Source: Deinococcus grandis | GTDB lineage: Bacteria > Deinococcota > Deinococci > Deinococcales > Deinococcaceae | Length of the DNA: 64,000 nucleotides | Direction: 5' to 3' | Assembly: GCF_001485435.1 (NCBI RefSeq) | Contig: NZ_BCMS01000001.1 | Coordinates: forward strand, 1,311,501-1,375,500 | In this document: positions 36,822 to 47,336 of the stretch, piece after piece | Numbering within the stretch: position 1 is the stretch's first letter | Layout: each line of letters begins with the position of its first letter | Position numbers and translations under genes: made by a program | The notes under the pieces: generated by a model | Databases searched by the model: none | Told to the model about the DNA's origin: nothing | The model's input: the letters and a program-made list of their open reading frames with translations, nothing else

Positions 36822-38651
36822 ATGGACCTGAAGGCTCGACTCAAGACCGCCGTGGAGGCCGCCGCCGCACAGATGGGCGCCCCGCTGGACGCCGCCATCC
36901 AGGAGACGCCCGCGAACAAACCCGGCGATTACGGCACGCCCGCCGCGTTCCAGATCGCCAAGGCACTGGGACAGAACCCCGCGCAGGTCGCGCAGACGCT
37001 CGCGCAGACCGTGCAGCTGCCCGACGGCATCGAGCGCGTGGAGGCCGCCGGGCCGTTCCTGAACTTCTTCGTGGACGTCGGCGGCTTCGTGCGCGGCGTC
37101 GTGCAGACGCCCCTGAACCTCCCCGCGCAGGAGGGCAAGGTCGTCATCGAGCACACCAGCGTGAACCCCAACAAGGAACTCCACGTGGGGCACCTGCGCA
37201 ACGTCGTCCTCGGGGACAGCATGGCGCGCATCTTCCGCGCCGCCGGGTACGAGGTCGAGGTGCAGAACTATATCGACGACACCGGCCGTCAGGCCGCCGA
37301 GAGCCTGTTCGCCATGGACCACTACGGCCGCGAGTGGAACGGCGAGCAGAAGTACGACCACTGGCTGGGCGAGGGCTACGTGCAGCTGAACGCCGACCCC
37401 GCCAAGGCCGACATGGAAACCGGCATCCGCGAGGTCATGCACAAACTCGAAGAAGGCCTGCTGCGTCCCCTGGTCGAGCAGACCGTGAAGGCCCAGCTGG
37501 AAACCTGCTTCCGCATCGGCGCCACGTACGACCTGCTCGTGTGGGAGTCCGACGTGGTCGGCAGCGGCTTCCTGAACCGCGCCATGGACATCCTCGAAGG
37601 CAGCCGGTACACCTCGCACCCCACGGAAGGGAAGTTCGCGGGCGCGTTCATCATGGACGTCAGCGAGTTCATGCCCGGCCTGGAGGAATCCAACGTCGTG
37701 CTGCGCCGCAGCGACGGCACCGCCATGTACGTCGCGAAGGACATCGGCTTCCAGTTCTGGAAGTTCGGGCTGTTCGAGGGCATGACCTTCAAACCCTTCA
37801 TGACCGACCCCGCCGGGAACACCATCTGGACCAGCGACCCGACCGGCGACAGCGCCCAGGCGGCCCGCTTCGGGCACGCGCACGAGGTCATCAACGTCAT
37901 CGACTCCCGCCAGAAGCACCCCCAGATGCTCGTGCGCAGCAGCCTGGGCGTCGCCGGGGAAACCGAGAAGGAAGCGCGCAGCATCCACCTCAGCTACGAG
38001 TTCGTGAACCTGAACGGGCAGACCATCAGCGGCCGCAAGGGCATCACCCTGGCCGTGGACAGCGCGCTGGAACAGGCCGCCGCGCGCGGTTTTGCGGAAC
38101 TCAGCGCGAAGAACCCCGACCTCGCCACGCGGGACGACGCGCAGGAAATCGCCCGCCGCATCGGCGTGGGCGCGCTGCGCTTCGCCATGCTCCGCAACGA
38201 ACCCAGCCGCGCCTTCGACTTCGACCTCGAAAAAGCCAGCAGCCTCCAGGGCGACACCGCGCCTTACATCCAGTACGCCGCCGTGCGCGCCGCGAACATC
38301 CTCCGCAAGGCCCAGGACGCCGGGCACCCCGTGGACGGCACCGGCGCCGCCTGGGACGCCCTGCCCGACGTGGACCTGATCCTCGCCAAGCAGGTCGCCA
38401 AACTCCCCGAAGTCGTCGAACAGGCCGTCCGCGCGCACTCCCCGCACGGCGTCGCCCAGTACGCGCTGGACCTCGCCACGTCCTTCAACGCCTGGTACAA
38501 CGCCAAGGACAAGCAGGGCAAACCCGCCACGAACGTCCTCGCCAGCCCCGAAGGCCTGCGCGAAGCCCGCCTGGCCCTGGTCGCCCGCGTCCGCACCGCG
38601 TTCGAGGACACCCTCGGCCTGATCGGCATCGAGATTCCCCCCGCGATGTGA
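36822..38651 (+). CDS. argS: Arginyl-tRNA synthetase
   Basis: A 609-residue class I synthetase. Family features: the Add-1-like N-terminal domain (residues 1-100), the HIGH-equivalent ELHVGHLRNV (near residue 118), the SGRKG segment in place of KMSKS (near residue 402), and a C-terminal all-helical anticodon-binding domain (YALDLATSFNAWYNA). It attaches Arg to tRNA(Arg). The ATG at 36822 is preferred over an upstream in-frame TTG at 36813, which lies within the -10 box. It lies upstream of the leuS leader promoter. Confidence 0.95.
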   Translation: MDLKARLKTAVEAAAAQMGAPLDAAIQETPANKPGDYGTPAAFQIAKALGQNPAQVAQTLAQTVQLPDGIERVEAAGPFLNFFVDVGGFVRGVVQTPLNLPAQEGKVVIEHTSVNPNKELHVGHLRNVVLGDSMARIFRAAGYEVEVQNYIDDTGRQAAESLFAMDHYGREWNGEQKYDHWLGEGYVQLNADPAKADMETGIREVMHKLEEGLLRPLVEQTVKAQLETCFRIGATYDLLVWESDVVGSGFLNRAMDILEGSRYTSHPTEGKFAGAFIMDVSEFMPGLEESNVVLRRSDGTAMYVAKDIGFQFWKFGLFEGMTFKPFMTDPAGNTIWTSDPTGDSAQAARFGHAHEVINVIDSRQKHPQMLVRSSLGVAGETEKEARSIHLSYEFVNLNGQTISGRKGITLAVDSALEQAAARGFAELSAKNPDLATRDDAQEIARRIGVGALRFAMLRNEPSRAFDFDLEKASSLQGDTAPYIQYAAVRAANILRKAQDAGHPVDGTGAAWDALPDVDLILAKQVAKLPEVVEQAVRAHSPHGVAQYALDLATSFNAWYNAKDKQGKPATNVLASPEGLREARLALVARVRTAFEDTLGLIGIEIPPAM

Positions 38652-38688
38652 ACCACCAGGCGGCCGTCCGCGCTGTCTGACCGCGCGC

Positions 38689-38718
38689 CTGACGGCCCCC
38701 CGGCAAATCCGCTACACT
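38689..38718 (+). promoter_or_regulatory. Promoter of the leuS leader
   Basis: CTGACG (38689-38694) and TACACT (38713-38718) with an 18-bp spacer, the same layout as the aspS leader promoter. The -10 box ends six bases before the leader ATG. Confidence 0.65.
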
Positions 38719-38724
38719 TCCCCC

Positions 38725-38766
38725 ATGATCCGCTCTGCGCTTACCACCCGGGGACGCCTCGACTGA
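38725..38766 (+). CDS. Leader peptide of leuS (attenuator)
   Basis: A 13-codon frame, MIRSALTTRGRLD, ending TGA. It contains two Leu codons, CTT and CTC; CTT is rare in this CTG-using genome. It begins ATG ATC, as the aspS leader does, directly behind a TACACT box. Codons 8-13 form the left arm of an antiterminator that competes with the downstream terminator. The Leu content is modest, so the sensing codon is less obvious than in the aspS leader. Confidence 0.55.
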   Translation: MIRSALTTRGRLD

Positions 38767-38791
38767 CTCAGGTCCGTTCGAGCGTCCCCGG
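38748..38791 (+). promoter_or_regulatory. Antiterminator stem of the leuS leader
   Basis: CCGGGGACGC (38748-38757), one bulged C, then TCGA (38759-38762) pairs with TCGAGCGTCCCCGG (38778-38791): 14 base pairs. The right arm overlaps the left arm of the terminator, so only one of the two structures can form. The left arm is inside the leader reading frame, so ribosome position would decide the outcome. Confidence 0.7.
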
Positions 38792-38813
38792 CTGGCTGCC
38801 GGGGCGTTTTTTT
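38783..38813 (+). terminator. Intrinsic terminator of the leuS leader (attenuator)
   Basis: CCCCGGC (38786-38792) pairs with GCCGGGG (38798-38804) across a 5-nt loop, extended by CG/CG around a bulged T, then seven Ts (38807-38813). It lies about 100 bp before leuS and would stop transcription unless the antiterminator forms. Confidence 0.9.
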
Positions 38814-38897
38814 GTTGATAGTCGATGGTTGATGGACCAGCCTCAGCACCCGCCAGAGCAGCCGCTTCCATCACCTGTCAACGTTCACCCATCACCC
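38813..38897. repeat. Period-7 repeat arms, site 4 (leuS 5' UTR)
   Basis: The left arm (38813-38838) carries TTGATAG, TCGATGG, TTGATGG. The right arm (38869-38897), read on the other strand, carries GGTGATG, GGTGAAC, GTTGACA, GGTGATG. It lies between the attenuator's T-tract and the leuS ribosome site, so it is within the leuS 5' UTR when transcription reads through. Confidence 0.7.
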
Positions 38898-38913
38898 TTC
38901 CTAAGGAGTCCAG

Positions 38914-41382
38914 ATGAACAACGAGCACCCCATCAACATTCCCGAGCCGCGCATGGAGCGGTACAACCCGCACGCCATCGAGAAGAAATGGCAGTCCGCC
39001 TGGGAGAGAAGCGGCCTGTACAAGTTCGACGAGGACGCGCCGGGCGAGAAGTTCTACGCGCTGACGATGTTCCCGTACCCCAGCGGAAATCTGCACATCG
39101 GGCACTGGTACGCGAACGTCGCGCCCGACGCGCGTGCGCGCTGGCTGCGGATGCGCGGGTACAACGTGCTGTTCCCGATGGGCTTCGACGCGTTCGGCCT
39201 GCCCGCCGAGAACGCCGCCATCAAGAACAGGACCAATCCGGCGACGTGGACGTACGCGAACATCGAGCGGATGACCGGGCAGTTCCAGGCGATGGGCACC
39301 ATGATCGACTGGAGCCGCCAGTTCGCCACGTGCGACCCGGAGTACTACCGCTGGAACCAGTGGTTCTTCATCGAGTTCTACAAGCGCGGCCTGGCGTACA
39401 AGAAGGGCGGGCTGGTGAACTGGTGCCCGAAGGACCAGACGGTGCTGGCGAACGAGCAGGTCGTGAACGGCCACTGCGAGCGCTGCGGCACGGCCGTGGA
39501 GAAACGCAACCTGAGCCAGTGGTACATGAAGATCACGGACTACGCCGACGAGCTGCTGGACTTCAGTGACACGGACATGCCCGAGAAGGTCCGTCTGATG
39601 CAGACGAACTGGATCGGCAAGTCGGTGGGGGCCGAGGTGACCTTCGACACGCCGGCCGGGCCGGAGACGGTGTTCACGACCCGTCCGGACACGCTGATGG
39701 GCGCGACGTTCATGGTGCTGGCCCCCGAGCACGCCAAGGTGGCCCAGCTGACCACCGACGATCAGCGCGCGGAGGTCGAGGCGTACGTGGCGGCAGCGGG
39801 CCGCAAGACGGACGTGGAACGCCAGCAGGAAGGGGAGAAGACCGGCGTGTTCACCGGCAGCTACGCCACGCACCCCATCACCGGTCATCAGCTGCCCATC
39901 TGGGTGGCGGACTACGTGCTGGTCACGTACGGCACCGGGTCGATCATGGCCGTGCCCGCGCACGACGAGCGGGACTTCACGTTCGCGCGCAAGTTCGGTC
40001 TGGACGTCGTGGAGGTCATCCGCGCCGAGGGCGCCGAGCCGATGCCTGCTGACGCGGCGGAACCCTACACCGGTGAGGGCGTCATCGTGAACAGCGGCGA
40101 GTTCGACGGCCTGCCCGGCGGGAAGGCCAGCATCGCCGGGATTGTCGAGCAGCTGGAGGCGCGTGGCATCGCGAAGGCGAAGACCACGTACCGCCTGCGC
40201 GACTGGCTGTTCGCCCGCCAGCGCTACTGGGGCACCCCGATCCCGTTCGTGCACTGCCCCGAGCACGGCGCGCAGCCCGTCCCCGAGGACCAGCTGCCGG
40301 TGCGCCTGCCGGAGAACGTGGAGTTCACCCCGACCGGCCAGAGCCCCCTGAAACTGGACACCGAGTGGCTGAAGACCACCTGTCCCGTCTGCGGCGGCCC
40401 CGCCGAGCGTGACACGGACACCATGGACACCTTCGTGGACAGCAGCTGGTACATGTACCGCTACCTGAGCCCCGACTACCACGAGGGCCCCTTCGATCCC
40501 GCCAAGGACCCCATGATGCCCGTGGACCTGTACACGGGCGGGATCGAGCACGCGATCCTGCACCTGCTGTACTCGCGCTTCTGGATCAAGGTCATGCGCG
40601 ACATGGGCCTGACCAAGCACAGCGAACCCTTCGCGCACCTGCGCAACCAAGGCATGATCCTGGGCGAGGACGGCGAGAAGATGAGCAAGTCGCGTGGGAA
40701 CGTCGTCGATCCGGACGATCTGGTGCGCGAGTACGGCGCGGACACGGTGCGCACGTACCTGATGTTCATCGCGCCGTGGGAACTGGGCGGCCCGTGGGAC
40801 CCGCAGGGCATCAACGGCCCGGCCAAGTGGCTGAGCCGCGTGTGGACCCTGTTCACCGACGACAAGGTCACCGGCCCCGCCGAGACCGTCAGTGAAGCGG
40901 ACCTGCGCTTCGCGGTGCACAGCACCCTGAAGAAGGTCACCGGGGACTTCGAGCGCCTGAGCTTCAACACGATCATCGCGTCGCTGATGGAACTGACGAA
41001 CACCCTGGTCAAGGCCAAGCGCGCCCCGGTGTTCGGCACGTCCGCCTGGGACGAGGCGCTGGACATCTTCAATCGCCTGCTGGCCCCCGTCGTGCCGCAC
41101 ATCGCCGAGGAGATCTGGGCGGCGCGCGGCCAGGAGGGCAGCGTGCACACCGCCGCGTGGCCCGCCGTGGACGAGCAGGCCGCCACCCGCGACACCGTCA
41201 CCATGGGCGTGCAGGTCAGCGGCAAGGTGCGCGGGCAGGTCACGATCAGCAAGGGGGCCACGCAGGACGAGGCGATGGCCGCCGCCAAAGAGAACGCCGA
41301 CGTGGCCCGCTTCATCGAGGGCAAGCAGATCGTCAAGGAGATCTACGTGCCCGGCCGCATCATCAACATCGTCGTGAAGTGA
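38914..41382 (+). CDS. leuS: Leucyl-tRNA synthetase
   Basis: An 822-residue class I synthetase, normal length for bacterial LeuRS. It has the HIGH motif (NLHIGHW, near residue 49), a CP1 editing domain with the Thr-rich motif TTRPDTLMGATFMV (near residue 254), zinc-knuckle-like Cys pairs (CPVCGG, near residue 490) and KMSKSRGN (near residue 590), then an anticodon-binding domain and the C-terminal KVRGQVTI region. It has a ribosome site (AAGGAG, eight bases before the ATG), as expected for a gene with a leader. The upstream attenuator suggests control by Leu-tRNA charging. Confidence 0.96.
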   Translation: MNNEHPINIPEPRMERYNPHAIEKKWQSAWERSGLYKFDEDAPGEKFYALTMFPYPSGNLHIGHWYANVAPDARARWLRMRGYNVLFPMGFDAFGLPAENAAIKNRTNPATWTYANIERMTGQFQAMGTMIDWSRQFATCDPEYYRWNQWFFIEFYKRGLAYKKGGLVNWCPKDQTVLANEQVVNGHCERCGTAVEKRNLSQWYMKITDYADELLDFSDTDMPEKVRLMQTNWIGKSVGAEVTFDTPAGPETVFTTRPDTLMGATFMVLAPEHAKVAQLTTDDQRAEVEAYVAAAGRKTDVERQQEGEKTGVFTGSYATHPITGHQLPIWVADYVLVTYGTGSIMAVPAHDERDFTFARKFGLDVVEVIRAEGAEPMPADAAEPYTGEGVIVNSGEFDGLPGGKASIAGIVEQLEARGIAKAKTTYRLRDWLFARQRYWGTPIPFVHCPEHGAQPVPEDQLPVRLPENVEFTPTGQSPLKLDTEWLKTTCPVCGGPAERDTDTMDTFVDSSWYMYRYLSPDYHEGPFDPAKDPMMPVDLYTGGIEHAILHLLYSRFWIKVMRDMGLTKHSEPFAHLRNQGMILGEDGEKMSKSRGNVVDPDDLVREYGADTVRTYLMFIAPWELGGPWDPQGINGPAKWLSRVWTLFTDDKVTGPAETVSEADLRFAVHSTLKKVTGDFERLSFNTIIASLMELTNTLVKAKRAPVFGTSAWDEALDIFNRLLAPVVPHIAEEIWAARGQEGSVHTAAWPAVDEQAATRDTVTMGVQVSGKVRGQVTISKGATQDEAMAAAKENADVARFIEGKQIVKEIYVPGRIINIVVK

Positions 41383-41413
41383 ACCCCAGCCGACTGAAAT
41401 AGTGCCGGACACG

Positions 41414-41446
41414 CGCGGCCCCTGCGAGAACGTGGGGGCCGCGTTT
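41414..41446 (+). terminator. Rho-independent terminator after leuS
   Basis: 9-bp stem CGCGGCCCC / GGGGCCGCG, loop of 12 nt, followed by TTT, 32 nt after the leuS stop codon. Confidence 0.7.
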
Positions 41447-41540
41447 CCCGGTCACCGGACGGACCGCGGGCGCCGGGTCGTGGTGGGCCGTTCGGGGGAC
41501 GCGTCGCCTGAATGGCGTCCCGGTGTGCGAGTCTGTGGGG

Positions 41541-42782
41541 GTGACGCGCAGGCCCAAGCAGAAGATCCGATTCAAGAACGACCGACCCCCCGAGCGATCC
41601 GCCTCCGATCGCCCGGCGGCCATGACCGGGAGCCGTGCGGAGGCGCGGCCCGCCGTGAACTACTTCGAGGTGCGCCCCGCGAACCTCCCGCCCAGACTGG
41701 ATTCCCTGAAGGCCCTCACCAAGAGTGGCGTGCGCGGGTACCCGGACGTGGACGCCGCGCAGGCGCTGCTGGCGGGCGTGATGCGCAAGGACCGCGTGCG
41801 CGGCGACGTACTGGACCTGAGCGCCATGGGTGGCCTGCTGGGCAGCCTGCCGGGCGTGACGCTGCGCGCCGTGGAGGGCAGCGCCGCCGCGCTGAGCGCC
41901 CTGGCGGCGGGTGGCCTGGACGCGCACGCGGCGGTGCCCGGCGAGTCCCTGCTGGAGCGCTGGCCGGACCGCGCCCGGACCGTGGCGCTGGTGCTGGCCG
42001 GGGACCGCGGGAACGCGTACGCCGCCGCGCAGGTCGCCTGGGCGCACGCCTGCACGCCGCCCGGCGGGACGCTGTACATCGCCGGGGACCGTGACAAGGG
42101 CTTCGACCGCTACGTCCGGCTGGCCGGGAATGCCTTCGGTGCGGGGGAGGTCGTGGCGCGTGACGGTGGGATGCGCGTGGCGAAACTCATCCGCCGCCCC
42201 GGCCCCACCCCGGCCCTCCCGGACCCCGAGGGCTTCGAGGCCTTCGGCGTGACGGTCGTGGGCCTGCCCGGCGTGTTCAGCGCCGCGAAACCCGACAAGG
42301 CCACCGCGCTGATGCTGGGCGCGCTGGAACGCCTCGACCCGGACGGCAGCGCGCTGAACGGGAAGGACGTGCTGGACCTGGGCTGCGGCACCGGCCTGAT
42401 CGGTGCGTGGGCCGCGCGGCGCGGCGCGACCGTGACCCTGGTGGACGGCGACCTGCCCAGCGTCCGCAGCGCCCAGGCGACCCTGGCCGCCAGCGGCCTG
42501 ACCGGCGCGGCCGTCCACTCGGACGTGGACGCCGCGCTGGACCCGGCGGCGACTTTCGACGTGATTCTCACGAACCCGCCCTTCCACGTGGGACGCGGCG
42601 TGGTGCTGGACGTCGCGCGGGAATTCATCGCCGCCGCCACGCGCCGCCTGCGGCCCGGCGGGACGCTGCACCTCGTCGCGAACGACTTCCTGCCCTACGA
42701 GGCCGACCTGCGCGCCCTGGGCGAGGTCCGCGAGACCCTGCGCGAGGCGGGCTTCAAGGTCCTGACCGTCACCCGCGCCTGA
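41541..42782 (+). CDS. Class I SAM-dependent methyltransferase, RsmC-like (rRNA guanine N2)
   Basis: A 413-residue protein with two related halves, as in RsmC/RlmG-type methyltransferases that modify rRNA guanines. The C-terminal half has the SAM site DVLDLGCGTGLIGAWAARRG (near residue 275) and the catalytic NPPF in VILTNPPFHVG (near residue 340), typical of N2-guanine methyltransferases. The N-terminal half keeps the fold but not the motifs. A basic tail (RRPKQKIRFKNDR) precedes the first domain. Three GTG codons (41523, 41535, 41541) could start it; 41541 is a guess. Confidence 0.82.
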   Translation: MTRRPKQKIRFKNDRPPERSASDRPAAMTGSRAEARPAVNYFEVRPANLPPRLDSLKALTKSGVRGYPDVDAAQALLAGVMRKDRVRGDVLDLSAMGGLLGSLPGVTLRAVEGSAAALSALAAGGLDAHAAVPGESLLERWPDRARTVALVLAGDRGNAYAAAQVAWAHACTPPGGTLYIAGDRDKGFDRYVRLAGNAFGAGEVVARDGGMRVAKLIRRPGPTPALPDPEGFEAFGVTVVGLPGVFSAAKPDKATALMLGALERLDPDGSALNGKDVLDLGCGTGLIGAWAARRGATVTLVDGDLPSVRSAQATLAASGLTGAAVHSDVDAALDPAATFDVILTNPPFHVGRGVVLDVAREFIAAATRRLRPGGTLHLVANDFLPYEADLRALGEVRETLREAGFKVLTVTRA

Positions 42783-42928
42783 CCCCACCCCGCGCCTGCC
42801 CCCCCGTCCGGGGGGTGGGAACCAGTGGGCGGCCAGCCTCGTATCTCACCTGTTGGCCCGGCGTTCCCCACCAGCCCCCCCCCTCCCACATCCTGATCCC
42901 GTCACGATGCGGTCCTGGGCGCGTTTGC

Positions 42929-42934
42929 TAGACT
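42929..42934 (+). promoter_or_regulatory. -10 box of the rpoD promoter
   Basis: TAGACT, about 95 bases before the rpoD start codon. The intervening leader is C-rich and shows no strong hairpin. No good -35 box is seen. Confidence 0.5.
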
Positions 42935-43029
42935 GACGCGTTCAGGTGCCCGGCGCCCGGCACACGGCCCGCCGCCCGGACACCCCCCAACCCACCAGCA
43001 TTCGCCCCGACCCCACCCCAGGAGGCCGC

Positions 43030-44697
<1,668 letters not shown>

Positions 44698-44709
44698 AGT
44701 TCGTCCCCT

Positions 44710-44745
44710 GCGCCGCCCCGCATCCACACCGGATCGGGGCGGCGC
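44710..44745 (+). terminator. GC-rich hairpin after rpoD
   Basis: 11-bp perfect stem GCGCCGCCCCG / CGGGGCGGCGC with a 14-nt loop, 13 bases after the stop codon. No T-tract follows, so it may act with Rho or as an mRNA 3' stabiliser. Confidence 0.5.
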
Positions 44746-44767
44746 CCCTGTCGCCAGCGGTGACGTG

Positions 44768-44901
44768 ATACGGATTCCGTTTGTTTCGTTGACAACCCGG
44801 GACAGCACCGGGTTGCCAACTCCACGCCCGGAACCCGTTTCCCTCCTGCTCGCTCCGCTCGGGTTGAAAGATTTTGCAAACCTTTCAACCGGAGTCCGCA
44901 T
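44768..44901 (+). repeat. Dispersed structured repeat, family 1, copy C
   Basis: A 134-bp element, from ATACGGATTCCG to CGGAGTCCGCAT; the last TA has become CA. Internal stem CAACCCGG/CCGGGTTG, extended by TTG/CAA; second stem GGTTGAAAG/CTTTCAACC; AACCCG pairs with CGGGTT. Same orientation as copy B. Confidence 0.9.
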
Positions 44902-44928
44902 GAGGCAACTTCAGCGCCGCCGCGCGCG

Positions 44929-44934
44929 TATTCT
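44929..44934 (+). promoter_or_regulatory. -10 box of the DUF4129-MoxR-DUF58 operon
   Basis: TATTCT, nine bases before the ATG at 44944 and 27 bases after repeat copy C. Confidence 0.45.
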
Positions 44935-44943
44935 CCGGCAACC

Positions 44944-46377
44944 ATGACCGACCTGACCTCCCCGGTGCCGGACGACCTCGCCGCGCCCCGCACCGGCCCA
45001 CCCCTGACCGCGTACGGCCTGGCGCTGCTGCCCCTGGGACTCGCGGGCCTGCTGCCGCTGTGGGGCGCGGCACTCCTGTGCGGCCTGTTCGCACTGGGCG
45101 TCCGCTTTCCCGTGTGGGCGCAGGCCCGCGTGCTCGGCACGCAGCTGATCGTCGGGCTGAGCGTGGCGGCGCAGGTGCCCGCCGCGCTCGCGCAGCCCCG
45201 GCAGCTGCTGGTCCTGGCCGGGACGTACCTGCTGCTCAGCCTGTCCGGGTTCGCCCTGGGTGCCGGGGCGCACGCCCTGGAGGACGGGCGGCGCCGGGGC
45301 CTGCTGGCGCTGCTGCCGGGCCTGCTCGCGCCGCAGCCGGGGCTGATCCTGGCGCTGGCCGGGGGCGCCCTGGCGCGGCCCGCGCGGGACGCCCGCCACG
45401 CAGCCCAGACCGCTCCCGGCTGGTGGACCTGGGTGGCGGGCGGCGCCGTGGTCGCCGCGCTGCTCGGCACCCTGCTGCCCATGCCCCACCCGGACATCGC
45501 TGGGGCGTTCACGCCGACTCCCACGCAGACGGCCCAGGTCACCCGTGAGTCCCAGGCGGCCCCGCCAGCGCCTGGGGACCCCTCGGCGTCCGTCAGTCCC
45601 AGCGCTGAGCGCAGCTGGCTCGGCGTGCAGCTCGATGTGGGCGTGCCGCTGCTCCCGCTGGAACTGGCGCTGCCTGTGGGCCTGCTGTGCCTGCTGGCGG
45701 CGGCAGGTGTGCCCCAGCTGCGCCGCCGCGCGGGCCGCCGTCCTCACCCGTCCGAGGTCCTCATGGTGGCCGGGCTGGTCCTGACGGGCCTGCTGTGGGT
45801 CGTGTCGGCCATCCTGCTGAACCTGGGTGGGCGCCCACCCGGTCCGGCTGATTCGGGTGCGGCGCCCCCCCCGGACGCGGCGGCCCGCATGGCCGAGGCC
45901 GCCACCGGAACGGCCGCGCAGGTCGTCAGCGTGACCTGGCTCGCTCCGCTGGCGCAGCTGCTGGCCCTGGCGGCCCTGCTGATCGTGGCCGCCGTGCTGC
46001 TCGTCAACCGCCGCCGCGCCGCTGCGACCGTGACAGGCACTCCGGCCCATGACGACCAACCCACCATATCTGCCCTGCCTGCCCCGCTGCACCGGGTGCG
46101 TGCCGCGTACCGGGAGGCGCTGGCGGCCCTGTCGGACGCCGGTCTGGGCCGCGCCGCGCACGAGACGCCGAGCGGGTACGCCGCGCGGCTGGGCGCTCAC
46201 CACCCGACGCTGGCGGACCCGCTGGGGACCCTGACCGTCCTGTACGAACCCGTCCGCTACGGCGGGCAGCTGACCGACGAGCAGGCCGGACAGGCCGAGC
46301 AGGCCGCCCGCACCGTCCTCCAAGTCATCCCGACCCTCCCACCCGAAGATTCCGCCGATCACGAGGACCTGCCATGA
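44944..46377 (+). CDS. Membrane protein with C-terminal DUF4129-like domain
   Basis: A 477-residue protein with at least six hydrophobic helices (four between residues 20 and 140, then near 155-180, 225-245, 270-290 and 325-345) separated by a Pro/Ser-rich loop. The cytoplasmic C-terminus (RVRAAYREALAALSDAG, then ETPSGYAARLG) is typical of DUF4129, a domain found with MoxR ATPases and DUF58 proteins. The gene overlaps the following MoxR gene by four bases. The family is thought to take part in assembly or maturation of exported proteins. Confidence 0.75.
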   Translation: MTDLTSPVPDDLAAPRTGPPLTAYGLALLPLGLAGLLPLWGAALLCGLFALGVRFPVWAQARVLGTQLIVGLSVAAQVPAALAQPRQLLVLAGTYLLLSLSGFALGAGAHALEDGRRRGLLALLPGLLAPQPGLILALAGGALARPARDARHAAQTAPGWWTWVAGGAVVAALLGTLLPMPHPDIAGAFTPTPTQTAQVTRESQAAPPAPGDPSASVSPSAERSWLGVQLDVGVPLLPLELALPVGLLCLLAAAGVPQLRRRAGRRPHPSEVLMVAGLVLTGLLWVVSAILLNLGGRPPGPADSGAAPPPDAAARMAEAATGTAAQVVSVTWLAPLAQLLALAALLIVAAVLLVNRRRAAATVTGTPAHDDQPTISALPAPLHRVRAAYREALAALSDAGLGRAAHETPSGYAARLGAHHPTLADPLGTLTVLYEPVRYGGQLTDEQAGQAEQAARTVLQVIPTLPPEDSADHEDLP

Positions 46378-47336
46378 CCCACACTGCACCCACGCCCGCC
46401 TTCGCCCGCTCGATTCTCGACAACGTCGCCCAGGTCCTGGTCGGCAAGGAGGACGTCACACGCCTCGCGCTGGCGGGCATCCTGGCCGGGGGGCACGTCC
46501 TGCTGGAGGACGCCCCGGGCACCGGGAAGACCATGCTGGCGCGCGCGCTGGCCGTCAGCCTGGGCCTGGACTTCCGGCGCGTGCAGTTCACGCCGGACCT
46601 GCTGCCCGGCGACGTGACCGGCGTCAGCGTGTACCGCCCGGACACCCACGAGTTCCGCTTCGTGCCGGGCCCGATCTTCACCGGGGTGCTGCTCGCGGAC
46701 GAGATCAACCGCGCCACACCCAAGACGCAGTCCGCGCTGCTGGAGGCCATGGCCGAGGGGCAGGTCACGGAGTCCGGCGTGACCCACCCGCTGCCCGCGC
46801 CGTTCGTGGTGATCGCCACGCAGAACCCCGTCGAGCACGAGGGCACCTACCGCCTGCCCGAGGCGCAGCTGGACCGCTTCCTGCTGAAACTCTCGGTGGG
46901 GTACCCCACGCCGGAAGAGGAGGTGCGGATGCTGGGCCGCCTGCAGGGCGAGCATCCCATCGGCGCGCTGCGGGCCGTGACGACCCCGGCGGCGCTGCTG
47001 GACGCGCAGGAGGCCGTGCGGCGCGTGTTCGTGTCCGAACCCGTGCGCGCGTACGTCGCGGGCCTGAGCGCCGCCACGCGGACGCACCCCCTGGTCACGC
47101 TGGGCGGCGGGCCGCGCGCCAGCCTGGGTCTGCAGGGCACGGCGCAGGCGCTCGCGTGGCTCGCGGGACGCTCGTTCGTCACGCCGGACGACGTGCAGCG
47201 CGCCGCGCCGGGCGTCCTGGCGCACCGCCTGAGCCTGCGCATCGAGGCGCGCCTCCAGGGTCAGAGTGCAGAAGGTATCGTGGGCGAGGTCCTGCGCGCC
47301 CAGCCGGTGCCGGTCGAGGACACCGCACACGCATGA
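46374..47336 (+). CDS. MoxR family AAA+ ATPase
   Basis: A 320-residue AAA+ ATPase with Walker A DAPGTGKT (near residue 44), Walker B VLLADEINRATPKTQ (near residue 108), sensor 1 ATQNPVEHEGTY (near residue 148) and the C-terminal helical lid (DVQRAAPGVLAHRL). MoxR proteins act as chaperones that load cofactors or remodel partners. It is flanked on both sides by four-base overlaps with the DUF4129-like and DUF58 genes, the standard MoxR operon. Confidence 0.92.
   Translation: MTHTAPTPAFARSILDNVAQVLVGKEDVTRLALAGILAGGHVLLEDAPGTGKTMLARALAVSLGLDFRRVQFTPDLLPGDVTGVSVYRPDTHEFRFVPGPIFTGVLLADEINRATPKTQSALLEAMAEGQVTESGVTHPLPAPFVVIATQNPVEHEGTYRLPEAQLDRFLLKLSVGYPTPEEEVRMLGRLQGEHPIGALRAVTTPAALLDAQEAVRRVFVSEPVRAYVAGLSAATRTHPLVTLGGGPRASLGLQGTAQALAWLAGRSFVTPDDVQRAAPGVLAHRLSLRIEARLQGQSAEGIVGEVLRAQPVPVEDTAHA

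Noticed and set aside
38713..38913. T-box riboswitch before leuS
   Set aside because: Too short before the terminator and no T-box consensus; the overlap of antiterminator arm with a short frame fits ribosome-based attenuation better.
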